A stretch of DNA of 5,843 bases from Salibacteraceae bacterium (lineage in GTDB: Bacteria; Bacteroidota; Bacteroidia; Flavobacteriales_G; Salibacteraceae), in assembly GCA_023262195.1 (NCBI GenBank), contig JALRDM010000261.1, forward strand, positions 1-5,843, in the 5' to 3' direction. The translations under genes were made by a program, and so were the position numbers. Positions 1 through 5,843 of this stretch are shown piece by piece; the first letter of the stretch is position 1, and every line of letters begins with the position of its first letter. Below the pieces are notes generated by a model. It had not been told where the DNA came from. It searched no databases and worked only from the letters and a program-made list of their open reading frames with translations.

Positions 1-731
1 TAGTCAGTCACTCCACTGATTTCGCAGTGTGTAGTGGCGCCTCCGAGTGTTTCGTTATCCACATCTTCACCAATTGCAGCTCTTACCAAGTATGAGCCCG
101 CTAGAAAAATGCTTCCTGTTCCTTCCACAATCATGGCCTCGTCACTCATGATGGGTAAGTATGCACCACCTGCCACGCAGCTTCCCATGATGGCAGAAAT
201 TTGATTGACCCCTCTGCTGCTCATCACAGCATTGTTTCTAAAAATACGCCCAAAGTGTTCCTTGTCTGGAAAGATCTCGTCTTGCATGGGTAAAAACACA
301 CCCGCACTATCTACCAAATAGACAATGGGAATGTAGTTGTCCATTGCAATCTCTTGAGCTCGAAGATTCTTTTTTCCTGTGATTGGGAACCACGCTCCTG
401 CTTTCACGGTGGCATCATTGGCTACCACGATGCAAATTTTGCCCTGCACATATCCAAGATAGACCACAACACCACCACTCGGGCACCCGCCATATTCGGT
501 ATACATATCTTCTCCTGCAAACGCTCCGATTTCAACCTTCGGACGGTCGTCATCCAGAAGTTCCTTTACTCGTTCACGAGCGGTCATTTTTGCTTGACCA
601 TGCAGCTTAGCGATGCGCTTCTCACCTCCACCCTCGTGCACTTTATCTAATCTGCGCTTGAGCTGCGAAATGAGCAGGCGCATATGGTCATCATTCTTAT
701 TAAAATCTAGCTTTTGCTTATTGATTGCCAT
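1..731 (-). CDS. Acyl-CoA carboxylase beta subunit (methylcrotonyl-CoA carboxylase type), N-terminal part
   Basis: This is the carboxyltransferase subunit of a biotin-dependent acyl-CoA carboxylase, which moves the carboxyl group from carboxybiotin to an acyl-CoA in the cytoplasm. Only 243 codons are present; the frame is open to the left edge, and family members are usually about 510-545 residues, so slightly under half is visible. Seen: GGGEKRIAKLHGQAKMTARER (residues 34-54), VVANDATVKAG (102-112), YLVDSAGVFLPMQ (138-150), FPDKEHFGRIF (154-164), the glycine-rich GSCVAGGAY (183-191) that in this fold helps form the acyl-CoA carbonyl pocket, and GGATTHCEISGVTD (230-243). The order and wording fit methylcrotonyl-CoA carboxylase beta (leucine breakdown) best; propionyl- or geranyl-CoA carboxylase is the alternative and needs the C-terminal half. 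The start is the ATG at 731, preceded by an A-rich stretch with no Shine-Dalgarno. No biotin carboxylase gene is visible; it may lie beyond the left edge. Confidence 0.93.
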   Translation of the reverse strand, partial: MAINKQKLDFNKNDDHMRLLISQLKRRLDKVHEGGGEKRIAKLHGQAKMTARERVKELLDDDRPKVEIGAFAGEDMYTEYGGCPSGGVVVYLGYVQGKICIVVANDATVKAGAWFPITGKKNLRAQEIAMDNYIPIVYLVDSAGVFLPMQDEIFPDKEHFGRIFRNNAVMSSRGVNQISAIMGSCVAGGAYLPIMSDEAMIVEGTGSIFLAGSYLVRAAIGEDVDNETLGGATTHCEISGVTD

Positions 732-750
732 GGTCTTTATTGGTTGTGGT

Positions 751-783
751 CAAATATGTAGAATAAACGATATATGCATCAAC
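751..783 (-). promoter_or_regulatory. Possible Bacteroidota-type promoter for the carboxylase gene
   Basis: Read on the minus strand, CATATTTG (758 to 751) matches five of the six fixed bases of the Bacteroidota -7 element TAnnTTTG. GTTG (783 to 780) lies 21 bases upstream, where the -33 TTTG element is expected. It would give a leader of roughly 15 bases before the ATG at 731. The match is imperfect and the region is A/T-rich, so a chance hit is possible. Confidence 0.3.
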
Positions 784-822
784 CGCAATGCCTAAATATT
801 GGAACATAGAGACGTAAGAAAA

Positions 823-844
823 GTTGCTTTATGGTTGCTTTATG
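823..844. repeat. Perfect 11-bp tandem direct repeat at the end of the aminotransferase-fold gene
   Basis: GTTGCTTTATG occurs twice back to back, at 823-833 and 834-844. The second copy contains the TAA stop (842 to 840 on the minus strand) of the aminotransferase-fold gene, and the first copy lies just after the stop. It looks like a small replication-slippage duplication that extended the 3' untranslated region without altering the protein. Confidence 0.85.
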
Positions 845-2123
845 GTCGATTTCGAACTGCTTCAACCAATCGATCTAAATCCTCTATGGAGGTATATATA
901 TTGGGCGTAACTCGAACACCATTCACCCCTTCATGCTTTATGGATGTGGTATGAATGCGCGCTGATTTCCAAATTTCTGAACCCAAATCTGAGCCTTCTA
1001 CTCCTTGGATGCCAAATGTGGTCAATGCCCCACTAAAATCAGGTGACTCAGGGCACCAAAATTGGATACCCTCAACATCCTTCACACGCTCTACCCAATA
1101 TTGCTTTAAGTAGTGTAACCGCGCAAACTTCCTATCCGCGCCAATGCTTAGGTGAAAATCAATGGCTTGTCCAATGGCCATTTCAGCAGGAATATCTCGA
1201 GTTCCTTGAGCTTCGAACTTTCGAATATCCGTTGACTTTGGTTCAGGACCAGGAAAGAGTGCCCAGTGATTTTCGATACGGTCTTTATGCATCCAAAGCA
1301 TGCCTGTGCCAAACGGAGCGCATAGCCACTTGTGAAGGCTTGTGCCAAAGTAGTCGCAGTTTAAATCGGGTATCTTGAAATTAATGTGAGCAAAGCTGTG
1401 CGCACCATCAACAATGACGGTTATGCCTCGTTTTTTTGCCTCATCGGCAATGGCTCGCACGGGCAATACTTGCCCTGTCCAATTCACCACGTGCTCAATC
1501 AACACAACCTTGGTTTTACTCGTAAACACATCTGTATAAGCCTTAACGATGGCAGCAGTGTCGGTTGAGGGCATGGGTAACTTTGCTACTTTCCTGACGA
1601 GCCCTTCACGCATTTCGCGCTGCATCCAAGCCTGATTCATGTTGGGGTAAACGAAGTTGCTGGTTACAAATTCATCACCCTTTCTCATATCAATGCCAAA
1701 TATGATGGTATCCAATGCCTCGGTCGTATTGCGATTAATGGCTATTTCCTCCGCATCTACACCTGCAAGGTCAGCCAACTTTTCACGAATGCGCTCCCGA
1801 CCTTTTTCAAAAATGCGCCACATGTAATAAGAAGGTGCTTCGTTGCTCACCTCAGTAAATCTTTGCACGGCATCTTGCACCACTTTTGGGTGAGGAGAAA
1901 CACCACCATTATTGAGGTTAATAAGTGTGCTCGATGCGGTGTACTGATGCCTTACCCAACTCCAAAAATCTTCATCACCGGCAATATCACTAGGAGCGGC
2001 AGATGATGCGTTAGCCAAACGCAAGCTCATCTCTCTAGAAAAGGAAGGATCAATGAGTGGCCATGCCATAAGACTTGCGGTTGTAGCCGATGCCTTCTTT
2101 ATAAAATCTCTGCGTGAATTCAA
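840..2123 (-). CDS. Tat-exported class V aminotransferase-fold PLP enzyme (isopenicillin N epimerase-like)
   Basis: A fold-type I PLP enzyme of the class V aminotransferase/cysteine desulfurase superfamily, closest in appearance to CefD-like proteins. From the TTG at 2123 it has 427 residues. Seen: NNGGVSPHP near the start of the catalytic domain (residues 71-79), NRNTTEA (130-136), VDGAHS (238-243), whose Asp239 would contact the pyridine nitrogen, and SLHKW, whose Lys265 should form the Schiff base. The N-terminus, M-NSRRDFIKK then a short apolar stretch, is a twin-arginine signal with the arginines at positions 4-5. The frame stays open to a TTG at 2264 (474 residues), but that would bury the signal behind 47 polar residues and leave nine bases to the plus-strand mini-ORF. 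There is no in-frame ATG before the methionine following the signal motif. Substrate is unknown; epimerase, lyase and aminotransferase are all possible. The carboxylase gene lies 108 bases downstream on the same strand, with no terminator seen between. Confidence 0.88.
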   Translation of the reverse strand: MNSRRDFIKKASATTASLMAWPLIDPSFSREMSLRLANASSAAPSDIAGDEDFWSWVRHQYTASSTLINLNNGGVSPHPKVVQDAVQRFTEVSNEAPSYYMWRIFEKGRERIREKLADLAGVDAEEIAINRNTTEALDTIIFGIDMRKGDEFVTSNFVYPNMNQAWMQREMREGLVRKVAKLPMPSTDTAAIVKAYTDVFTSKTKVVLIEHVVNWTGQVLPVRAIADEAKKRGITVIVDGAHSFAHINFKIPDLNCDYFGTSLHKWLCAPFGTGMLWMHKDRIENHWALFPGPEPKSTDIRKFEAQGTRDIPAEMAIGQAIDFHLSIGADRKFARLHYLKQYWVERVKDVEGIQFWCPESPDFSGALTTFGIQGVEGSDLGSEIWKSARIHTTSIKHEGVNGVRVTPNIYTSIEDLDRLVEAVRNRP

Positions 2124-2273
2124 ATCAAATTTGTTTTTGGAAAGGTAAAATTTCCAAACTTTTAATGAAAACCAAGACAAATAATTGTCCAGTTCCTGCG
2201 AAAAATAATCTAGACGAAAATCATCCCGCCTTCGACTAATTGGAAATTTTAATGTTATCAACAATGTGAAAAA

Positions 2274-2366
2274 ATGAGAAAGCTAAATCTACTCCTTACG
2301 ATTTTCCTGCTTTTAATGGGCCTTATATTGCAAGACCAAAAGCAAAAAGCCAGCAAATTGGCATGA
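2274..2366 (+). CDS. Possible 30-residue hydrophobic membrane mini-protein
   Basis: An ATG-initiated frame of 30 codons ending in TGA. The peptide begins MRKLN, runs through about 14 apolar residues (LLLTIFLLLMGLIL), and ends in a polar lysine/glutamine-rich tail (QDQKQKASKLA). That is the layout of a single-pass membrane peptide with positive ends, or of a bare signal peptide. The ATG follows a run of five adenines, as is common in front of Bacteroidota starts. The bidirectional hairpin terminator begins 31 bases after the stop, so a short dedicated transcript is plausible. I see no convincing promoter and recognise no family. Alternatives: the decayed 5' end of a lost secreted-protein gene, or a chance frame. 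Confidence 0.35.
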   Translation: MRKLNLLLTIFLLLMGLILQDQKQKASKLA

Positions 2367-2397
2367 TTACCAAGCAATAAATAATCTGACCTAACCG

Positions 2398-2429
2398 AAA
2401 AAAGGGAGCGAGTTTCGTTCCCTTTTTTT
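2398..2429. terminator. Bidirectional rho-independent terminator
   Basis: An eight-pair stem, GGGAGCGA (2404-2411) with TCGTTCCC (2415-2422) including one G-T wobble, closes a three-base loop. It is flanked by six adenines on the left (2398-2403) and seven thymines on the right (2423-2429), so either strand yields a stem followed by a U run. It lies 15 bases past the stop of the minus-strand WbqC-family gene and 31 past the plus-strand mini-ORF, and would insulate these converging units. Confidence 0.85.
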
Positions 2430-2444
2430 ATGCCTTTTTCTAGA

Positions 2445-3023
2445 TTATTTCAATAGATGCTTGGTCTCTGGACCAAGGCAAAAAAGCGCATCCAATATGC
2501 TAAGGTTTGGAATAAAGTCAAACCGATCTGAAAACACTTGTAAGTATGGCTTGGGATCTTGTATGGTAAATTTTGACGCTCTATGATCGATAGAAACATC
2601 CGATTCATACGCCTCTGTAAATGAGTAATTCACTTTTAAGCCAAGTAGGCCGAAAATTACGTTGAGTAAATCGATGTTATGCTCCACAAGACTTTCAGTT
2701 TTTGTGGAATAAAACCGAGCAATGAATGGTTCGTAGTGTTCAAAGAAGGGACTTTTACGATAAGCGGCCTCAAGACTTTTCCAGTGCTCGCGTTGCCAGT
2801 TTTCGGTATAGCTGATTTCCACCTCGTGCATGACTCGCTTATGGCCTGTTTTTCTTGTGGGGATCACCAATTTCTGCACACCATTCGGCCCCATAATCTC
2901 CACGCGATTTCGGTGGGTTTGTTTTACAAAATGCTCGTGAATCTCAAACCGGACATGGTCTGCCTGCGCCAGCGCTTGATAATACCCGATGCTTCCGCAG
3001 TAGTGTATCGGAAAAACGGCCAT
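2445..3023 (-). CDS. WbqC-family protein
   Basis: A 192-residue protein of the WbqC-like family, named after a gene in an O-antigen cluster; its biochemical role is not established. Seen: an N-terminal HYCGSIGYYQALAQAD (residues 7-22), the conserved block FVKQTHRNRVEIMGPNG followed by LVIP (32-55), a basic/aromatic helix KSLEAAYRKSPFFEHY (82-97), and a C-terminal PNLSILDALFCLGP (172-185). Length and motif order are normal for the family and no signal peptide is evident, so it is probably cytoplasmic. The ATG at 3023 shares its A with the lepB stop codon (TAATG), implying a shared transcript and coupled translation. Pairing of lepB with a WbqC-family gene is familiar in Bacteroidota. A strong terminator follows. 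Confidence 0.9.
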   Translation of the reverse strand: MAVFPIHYCGSIGYYQALAQADHVRFEIHEHFVKQTHRNRVEIMGPNGVQKLVIPTRKTGHKRVMHEVEISYTENWQREHWKSLEAAYRKSPFFEHYEPFIARFYSTKTESLVEHNIDLLNVIFGLLGLKVNYSFTEAYESDVSIDHRASKFTIQDPKPYLQVFSDRFDFIPNLSILDALFCLGPETKHLLK

Positions 3024-4660
3024 TATTCTGGAACGGAGAACATGCGACTCCAGCGAATTTTCCCATCAAAAAGGGTTTTCTCTGGATCGAGCGAAAGCCA
3101 TACAATCGCTGGTTTGCCCACAATGTGATCTTCAGGCACAAAACCCCAAAACCGCGAATCGGCTGAGTTGTGACGGTTATCACCCATCATAAAGTAATAG
3201 TCCATTTCGAATGTATACTCGGTTGTGGGTTCTCCATCAACGAGTATTTGTTCATCCTTCAACCGAACATCGTGCCCTTCATACACTTTGATAATCCTGT
3301 GATAAAAGGGCAGCGTCTGTGCGTTGAGAGCAACCGTAGCACCAGCAGCTGGCACGGTGAGTTTCCCCCAATTATCCACCGACCAATCGGTGTCAGGCTG
3401 ATTGGGAAAAATTGAGCGTTGTGCGTTTGGACCTTTAAATGTCATATCAATGCTGGCGCTCTTTACCGAACCAAAACCCTCTAGAGTCTCCAGCGCATCG
3501 AGCGTCATTGGGAAGGCATAGACATATCCGTCTGCATTTTGTCCACCCCGATAATCCTGATAGTTCACATCGAGCTTGTCTTTCACGATGTTTTTATTGA
3601 GCGAGTTTGACGTTTGAATTAAATAGTTGTATTGAAAGGCTGGCGGGATGTACGCTGTTTCGCCATTGATGTACAGCTTGGCATTTTCAATAAAAATCTC
3701 ATCCCCAGGCACGGCTACACATCGTTTTATGTAATGTTCGCGCTTGTCTACTGGGCGCACAGTAATATCAAATCCTTCGCGCAAAATCTTCATAGCACGC
3801 GCCTCAGAAATGCCCATTTGCTGCAGCATTCCCATCAGGTTATTTACACTGGGTGTGTTCCACTGGTTATTTGGAATGCCATTTCGCACAAAATTGCGTG
3901 CGTTTTCTGCACCAAAAAACAGCTCATAATTCCTTAGAAGCTGATTGTAGCTCAGATTGCTCTGTAATTCCACCGTCACGGTGTCTCCTTCTGGGTAGTT
4001 AAACACCACAATGTCATTGCGCTCCACATCACCAAAACCGGGTAATCGATTGTAAGGCAACTTCATCCATTCCAAATAACTCGGAATCTCGGTCATCGGC
4101 AGCGTGTGGTGTGCAAAGGGGAAACTCAAGGGTGTTTGTGGCACTTTGGGTCCATACGCCATTTTACTCACAAATAGGTAATCACCGATGAGCAGCGTTT
4201 TTTCCATTGAAGCGGTAGGAATGGTGAACGCCTCCAAAAAATAGGTGCGGATGATGCTGGCTGCGATTACCGCAAACACAATGGCATCACCCCATTCGCG
4301 CAAGGTTGATTTCTTATGCTTCGACCGATCGATTGGGCCGAGAAACTTGATGTCGCTCTTGCCCCAAATCGGAAACATCACAAATGGATTCAGCACCGCG
4401 AGTGCTTGATCTTTCAACACAACTTTGCCAAAAACGGTAGCTGTGATCGAGTTGAACACCATCAACATCAGCACATTCACTCCAGGGAAAATGAGCAGCA
4501 AGCACCACCACCATGGCTTTTGAATGATTTTGGTGAGGATAAAAAAGTTGTATCCCGGGATGAGTCCTTCCCATGCCTTGCGGCCAGCCTTGGGAAACAA
4601 CAGGTAAAACCCGAAGGAGTACCCAAGCACGATAATGGTATAAATGACGAGATTGATCAT
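3023..4660 (-). CDS. lepB: Signal peptidase I, long Bacteroidota form
   Basis: A 545-residue inner-membrane serine protease that removes signal peptides from exported proteins. The N-terminal extension (1-100) has hydrophobic segments near 2-22, 52-70 and possibly 86-98 around KAGRKAWEGLIPGYN, as in many Bacteroidota LepB proteins. A membrane helix at about 125-145 leads into box B, FTIPTASMEKTLLIGD, with nucleophile Ser151. Box D is HYIKRCVAVPGD with general base Lys312. Box E is MGDNRHNSADSRFWG (492-506) with Asp494 and Asp501. The Ser-Lys spacing is 161 residues against 55 in the E. coli enzyme (Ser90 or 91, Lys145 or 146, depending on numbering), and the segment between boxes D and E (about 335-485) is also expanded, so the periplasmic domain carries large insertions. 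All catalytic residues are present, so activity is expected. The start is the ATG at 4660, followed by an immediate membrane segment. It is first in a two-gene operon with the WbqC-family gene. The upstream 628 bases are gene-free. Confidence 0.97.
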   Translation of the reverse strand: MINLVIYTIIVLGYSFGFYLLFPKAGRKAWEGLIPGYNFFILTKIIQKPWWWCLLLIFPGVNVLMLMVFNSITATVFGKVVLKDQALAVLNPFVMFPIWGKSDIKFLGPIDRSKHKKSTLREWGDAIVFAVIAASIIRTYFLEAFTIPTASMEKTLLIGDYLFVSKMAYGPKVPQTPLSFPFAHHTLPMTEIPSYLEWMKLPYNRLPGFGDVERNDIVVFNYPEGDTVTVELQSNLSYNQLLRNYELFFGAENARNFVRNGIPNNQWNTPSVNNLMGMLQQMGISEARAMKILREGFDITVRPVDKREHYIKRCVAVPGDEIFIENAKLYINGETAYIPPAFQYNYLIQTSNSLNKNIVKDKLDVNYQDYRGGQNADGYVYAFPMTLDALETLEGFGSVKSASIDMTFKGPNAQRSIFPNQPDTDWSVDNWGKLTVPAAGATVALNAQTLPFYHRIIKVYEGHDVRLKDEQILVDGEPTTEYTFEMDYYFMMGDNRHNSADSRFWGFVPEDHIVGKPAIVWLSLDPEKTLFDGKIRWSRMFSVPE

Positions 4661-5067
4661 GGCGTTTTAATTACGGAGCGAAGAAACAAACTTTCCTCCC
4701 GATGGCGGCATGGAATTTTTGCTGAACGCTCGATGAAGTGGATGGCGGTGTGAAGAATCGTTAATCGTTGCGATTTGTTGAATTATCAATTTTCAAAAGG
4801 CAATATTCAATGCTCAACTGGATCGAAGATTGATCATTGGCAAGTTGGCTATTGGCTTTTAACTTTAAGGAGATAGGCACTTCACCAGCTATAAATAAGA
4901 TTGGTGTGGAATTGCATTCCTTTAGACGAGTATGGTCAGATTTGGTATGTCCATCAATGTAAACATTGAAAATTGCTAGAGGTCAGCTCAAAAAAGAGCC
5001 CGTTAAACTTAAAGACAGAAAAGATTAAAATATAAAGAAGGGGATACTCTAAACAGGATTAACCCAC

Positions 5068-5103
5068 GTAATTTTCTTGATTAACGAGTCGTTGTAAAAT
5101 TAT
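5068..5103. repeat. Nested inverted repeat in the divergent intergenic region
   Basis: The outer arms are GTAATTTT (5068-5075) and AAAATTAT (5096-5103), seven Watson-Crick pairs plus a G-T. Inside is the near-perfect palindrome AACGA-G-TCGTT (5083-5093). It could form an RNA or DNA hairpin, or serve as a dimer-binding site. No T run follows, so it does not look like a terminator. Confidence 0.5.
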
Positions 5104-5120
5104 ACCGATCCAATCATTTC

Positions 5121-5160
5121 ACCAATACCGCATTGGTCCCTATCAAAAAATTTGCGGTAT
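5121..5160. repeat. Two overlapping, mutually exclusive inverted repeats
   Basis: ACCAAT (5121-5126) pairs perfectly with ATTGGT (5132-5137) across five bases. ATACCGCA (5125-5132) pairs perfectly with TGCGGTAT (5153-5160) across twenty bases. The two stems share bases 5125-5126 and 5132, and the shorter loop lies inside an arm of the longer stem, so both cannot form at once. They sit 129-168 bases before the start of the secreted-protein gene. Function is unknown: a paired operator, or alternative leader folds if transcription begins upstream. Confidence 0.5.
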
Positions 5161-5177
5161 CTTACACGTCACAAACC

Positions 5178-5190
5178 GTTAAGTCTTAAC
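5178..5190. repeat. 13-bp palindrome GTTAAGTCTTAAC
   Basis: Six-base arms GTTAAG and CTTAAC flank a single central T, a form typical of a small dimeric-regulator site. Related TTAACC-like words occur nearby at 5059-5065, 5186-5192 and 5213-5219, so it may belong to a cluster of similar sites. No regulator is encoded in the window. Confidence 0.45.
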
Positions 5191-5254
5191 CCCATAATAC
5201 AATCACGATTTGTTAACCTACAAGTAACCCATTCAAGAATAAAAAACTTACCTT

Positions 5255-5276
5255 TCGCCAAATTATCGCCAAATTA
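5255..5276. repeat. Perfect 11-bp tandem direct repeat just before the secreted-protein gene
   Basis: TCGCCAAATTA occurs twice in tandem (5255-5265 and 5266-5276), ending 12 bases before the ATG at 5289. One repeat per helical turn next to a start could place two regulator half-sites on one DNA face, or it may simply be a slippage duplication in the 5' untranslated region. Confidence 0.85.
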
Positions 5277-5288
5277 AATTTTATCAAA

Positions 5289-5843
5289 ATGAAAAATATA
5301 CTGACCTTTTTATTAGTTGCATGCGTTGTATTTGCTAACCATGCCCAAACATCTTGGATTAATTGGGAATTTAAAGTGCCACCTCAAAAACAAGAGGCGT
5401 TTGTAGGAGCGTTAAACACTTTTTTTAATAGTGAAACAGGAAAGAAATTACCTCTGGCTTACTTAACTGAACAAACTTTGGGAAACAACGAAGTAACTCA
5501 CCATGTAAGCGTCCTAAGTGACGATGTGGATGCAATAGGTAAAATGCTAGATCCATCCAATTGGGAAAACGGAGATTACCAAGCTATGGGTCAAGCCATG
5601 ACTACATTAGGCACTCTTCCGCTTCGCTCGTTTACAGGAATGCCTCTAGCACAGTCATCCCAAAAAGGAAATGGCTTCCAAATAATTTATTTCATTAATG
5701 TGCCTTTTGATCAGATGATGCCCGTCACCGGCGCATTTCAAAATCTGATAACAACAATGCAACCCATGTTCGATGAACTTTCTATGGAAATGTCTATGCA
5801 TCAACTTATTGCTGGAGACGATAGAGGAGTTTCTCACTATGCA
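5289..5843 (+). CDS. Secreted protein with internally duplicated domain, unknown family (3' end missing)
   Basis: An ATG-started frame of 185 codons, open to the right edge. Residues 1-19 form a Sec signal peptide (MKNILTFLLVACVVFANHA), with likely cleavage after the NHA before Gln20; the lone Cys12 lies within the hydrophobic core, so it is not a clear lipobox. The mature part appears to hold two copies of one unit. Copy 1 runs from WINWEFKVPP (23-32) to LGNNEVTHHV (64-73); copy 2 runs from IIYFINVPF (132-140) to IAGDDRGVSHYA (174-185). Val30-Pro31 aligns with Val138-Pro139 and Gly40-Ala41 with Gly148-Ala149 at a constant offset of 108; Val69 and His71 align with Val181 and His183 at 112. 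Strand-helix-strand character suggests ferredoxin-like or dimeric alpha-beta-barrel domains, which is inference. I recognise no family. The ATG follows an A/T-rich stretch without a Shine-Dalgarno. Confidence 0.8.
   Translation, partial: MKNILTFLLVACVVFANHAQTSWINWEFKVPPQKQEAFVGALNTFFNSETGKKLPLAYLTEQTLGNNEVTHHVSVLSDDVDAIGKMLDPSNWENGDYQAMGQAMTTLGTLPLRSFTGMPLAQSSQKGNGFQIIYFINVPFDQMMPVTGAFQNLITTMQPMFDELSMEMSMHQLIAGDDRGVSHYA

Larger units (their letters stand above)
4661..5288. other. Long divergent intergenic region without a convincing gene
   Basis: This 628-base gap separates lepB (leftward) from the secreted-protein gene (rightward) and must hold both promoters. I found no reading frame with a credible start and recognisable product. 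The longest small plus-strand frame I checked, 4837-4962 from a TTG, gives 41 residues with no family resemblance. The left part (4661-5040) is plain, with a few short GCCAA-type repeats near 4837-4858 and a weak GCTC/GAGC hairpin at 4986-4999. The right part (5057-5276) is dense in inverted and direct repeats, listed separately. No clear TAnnTTTG promoter with a well-placed -33 element is visible in either direction. Confidence 0.7.

Noticed and set aside
354..650. Plus-strand frame of 98 codons
   Set aside because: It lies entirely opposite the well-supported carboxylase beta gene and shows no domain character.
2679..3128. Plus-strand frame of 149 codons across the WbqC/lepB junction
   Set aside because: It is antisense to two confident genes and has no recognisable motif.
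4316..4753. Plus-strand frame of 145 codons running out of lepB into the gap
   Set aside because: Most of it is opposite the lepB N-terminal membrane segments. The product is His/Lys-rich with no family resemblance, so it is a shadow frame.
4837..4858. Three GCCAA words (minus strand) as a CRISPR-like or operator array
   Set aside because: The units are too short and unevenly spaced, and there are no spacer-like segments of constant length.
4837..4962. 41-residue plus-strand frame from a TTG in the divergent gap
   Set aside because: Weak start codon, no conserved pattern, and it overlaps short GCCAA-type repeats; most likely chance.
4986..4999. GCTC-AAAAAA-GAGC hairpin as a terminator or small-RNA end
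   Set aside because: The stem is only four pairs, no T run follows, and no gene ends nearby.

Overview
This window reads as ordinary chromosomal DNA of a member of the Bacteroidota, most likely a flavobacterium-like or Cryomorphaceae-like lineage. Three things support this: the lepB plus WbqC-family pair, the long LepB with an N-terminal multi-helix extension, and the absence of clear Shine-Dalgarno sequences, with A/T-rich stretches before the start codons instead. I see no phage, transposon, CRISPR, rRNA or tRNA signal.

Layout. Bases 1-731 (minus strand) hold the N-terminal 243 codons of an acyl-CoA carboxylase beta subunit of the methylcrotonyl-CoA carboxylase type, cut by the window edge. 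Upstream of it on the same strand lies a class V, PLP-dependent aminotransferase-fold enzyme (840 to about 2123). It carries a twin-arginine signal and most likely starts at a TTG codon. A 30-codon hydrophobic plus-strand reading frame follows at 2274-2366. A strong hairpin flanked by A and T runs (2398-2429) lies between it and the convergent gene pair, and can act as a terminator in both directions. The pair is a minus-strand operon of signal peptidase I (lepB, 3023-4660) and a WbqC-family gene (2445-3023), overlapping by one base at TAATG.

The stretch 4661-5288 has no convincing gene, but its right half is crowded with short inverted and direct repeats. At 5289 a plus-strand gene begins and runs off the right end. 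It encodes a secreted protein with a signal peptide and what looks like an internal duplication of one small domain, and I do not recognise its family.

Functionally the genes are only loosely connected. LepB works at the inner membrane to release exported proteins; the carboxylase belongs to leucine or branched acyl-CoA catabolism; the Tat-linked aminotransferase-fold enzyme would act outside the cytoplasm. I did not find a clearly new multi-gene system. The items most worth a second look are the duplicated secreted protein, the repeat-rich region in front of it, the hydrophobic mini-ORF with its terminator, and the non-ATG start of the Tat enzyme.
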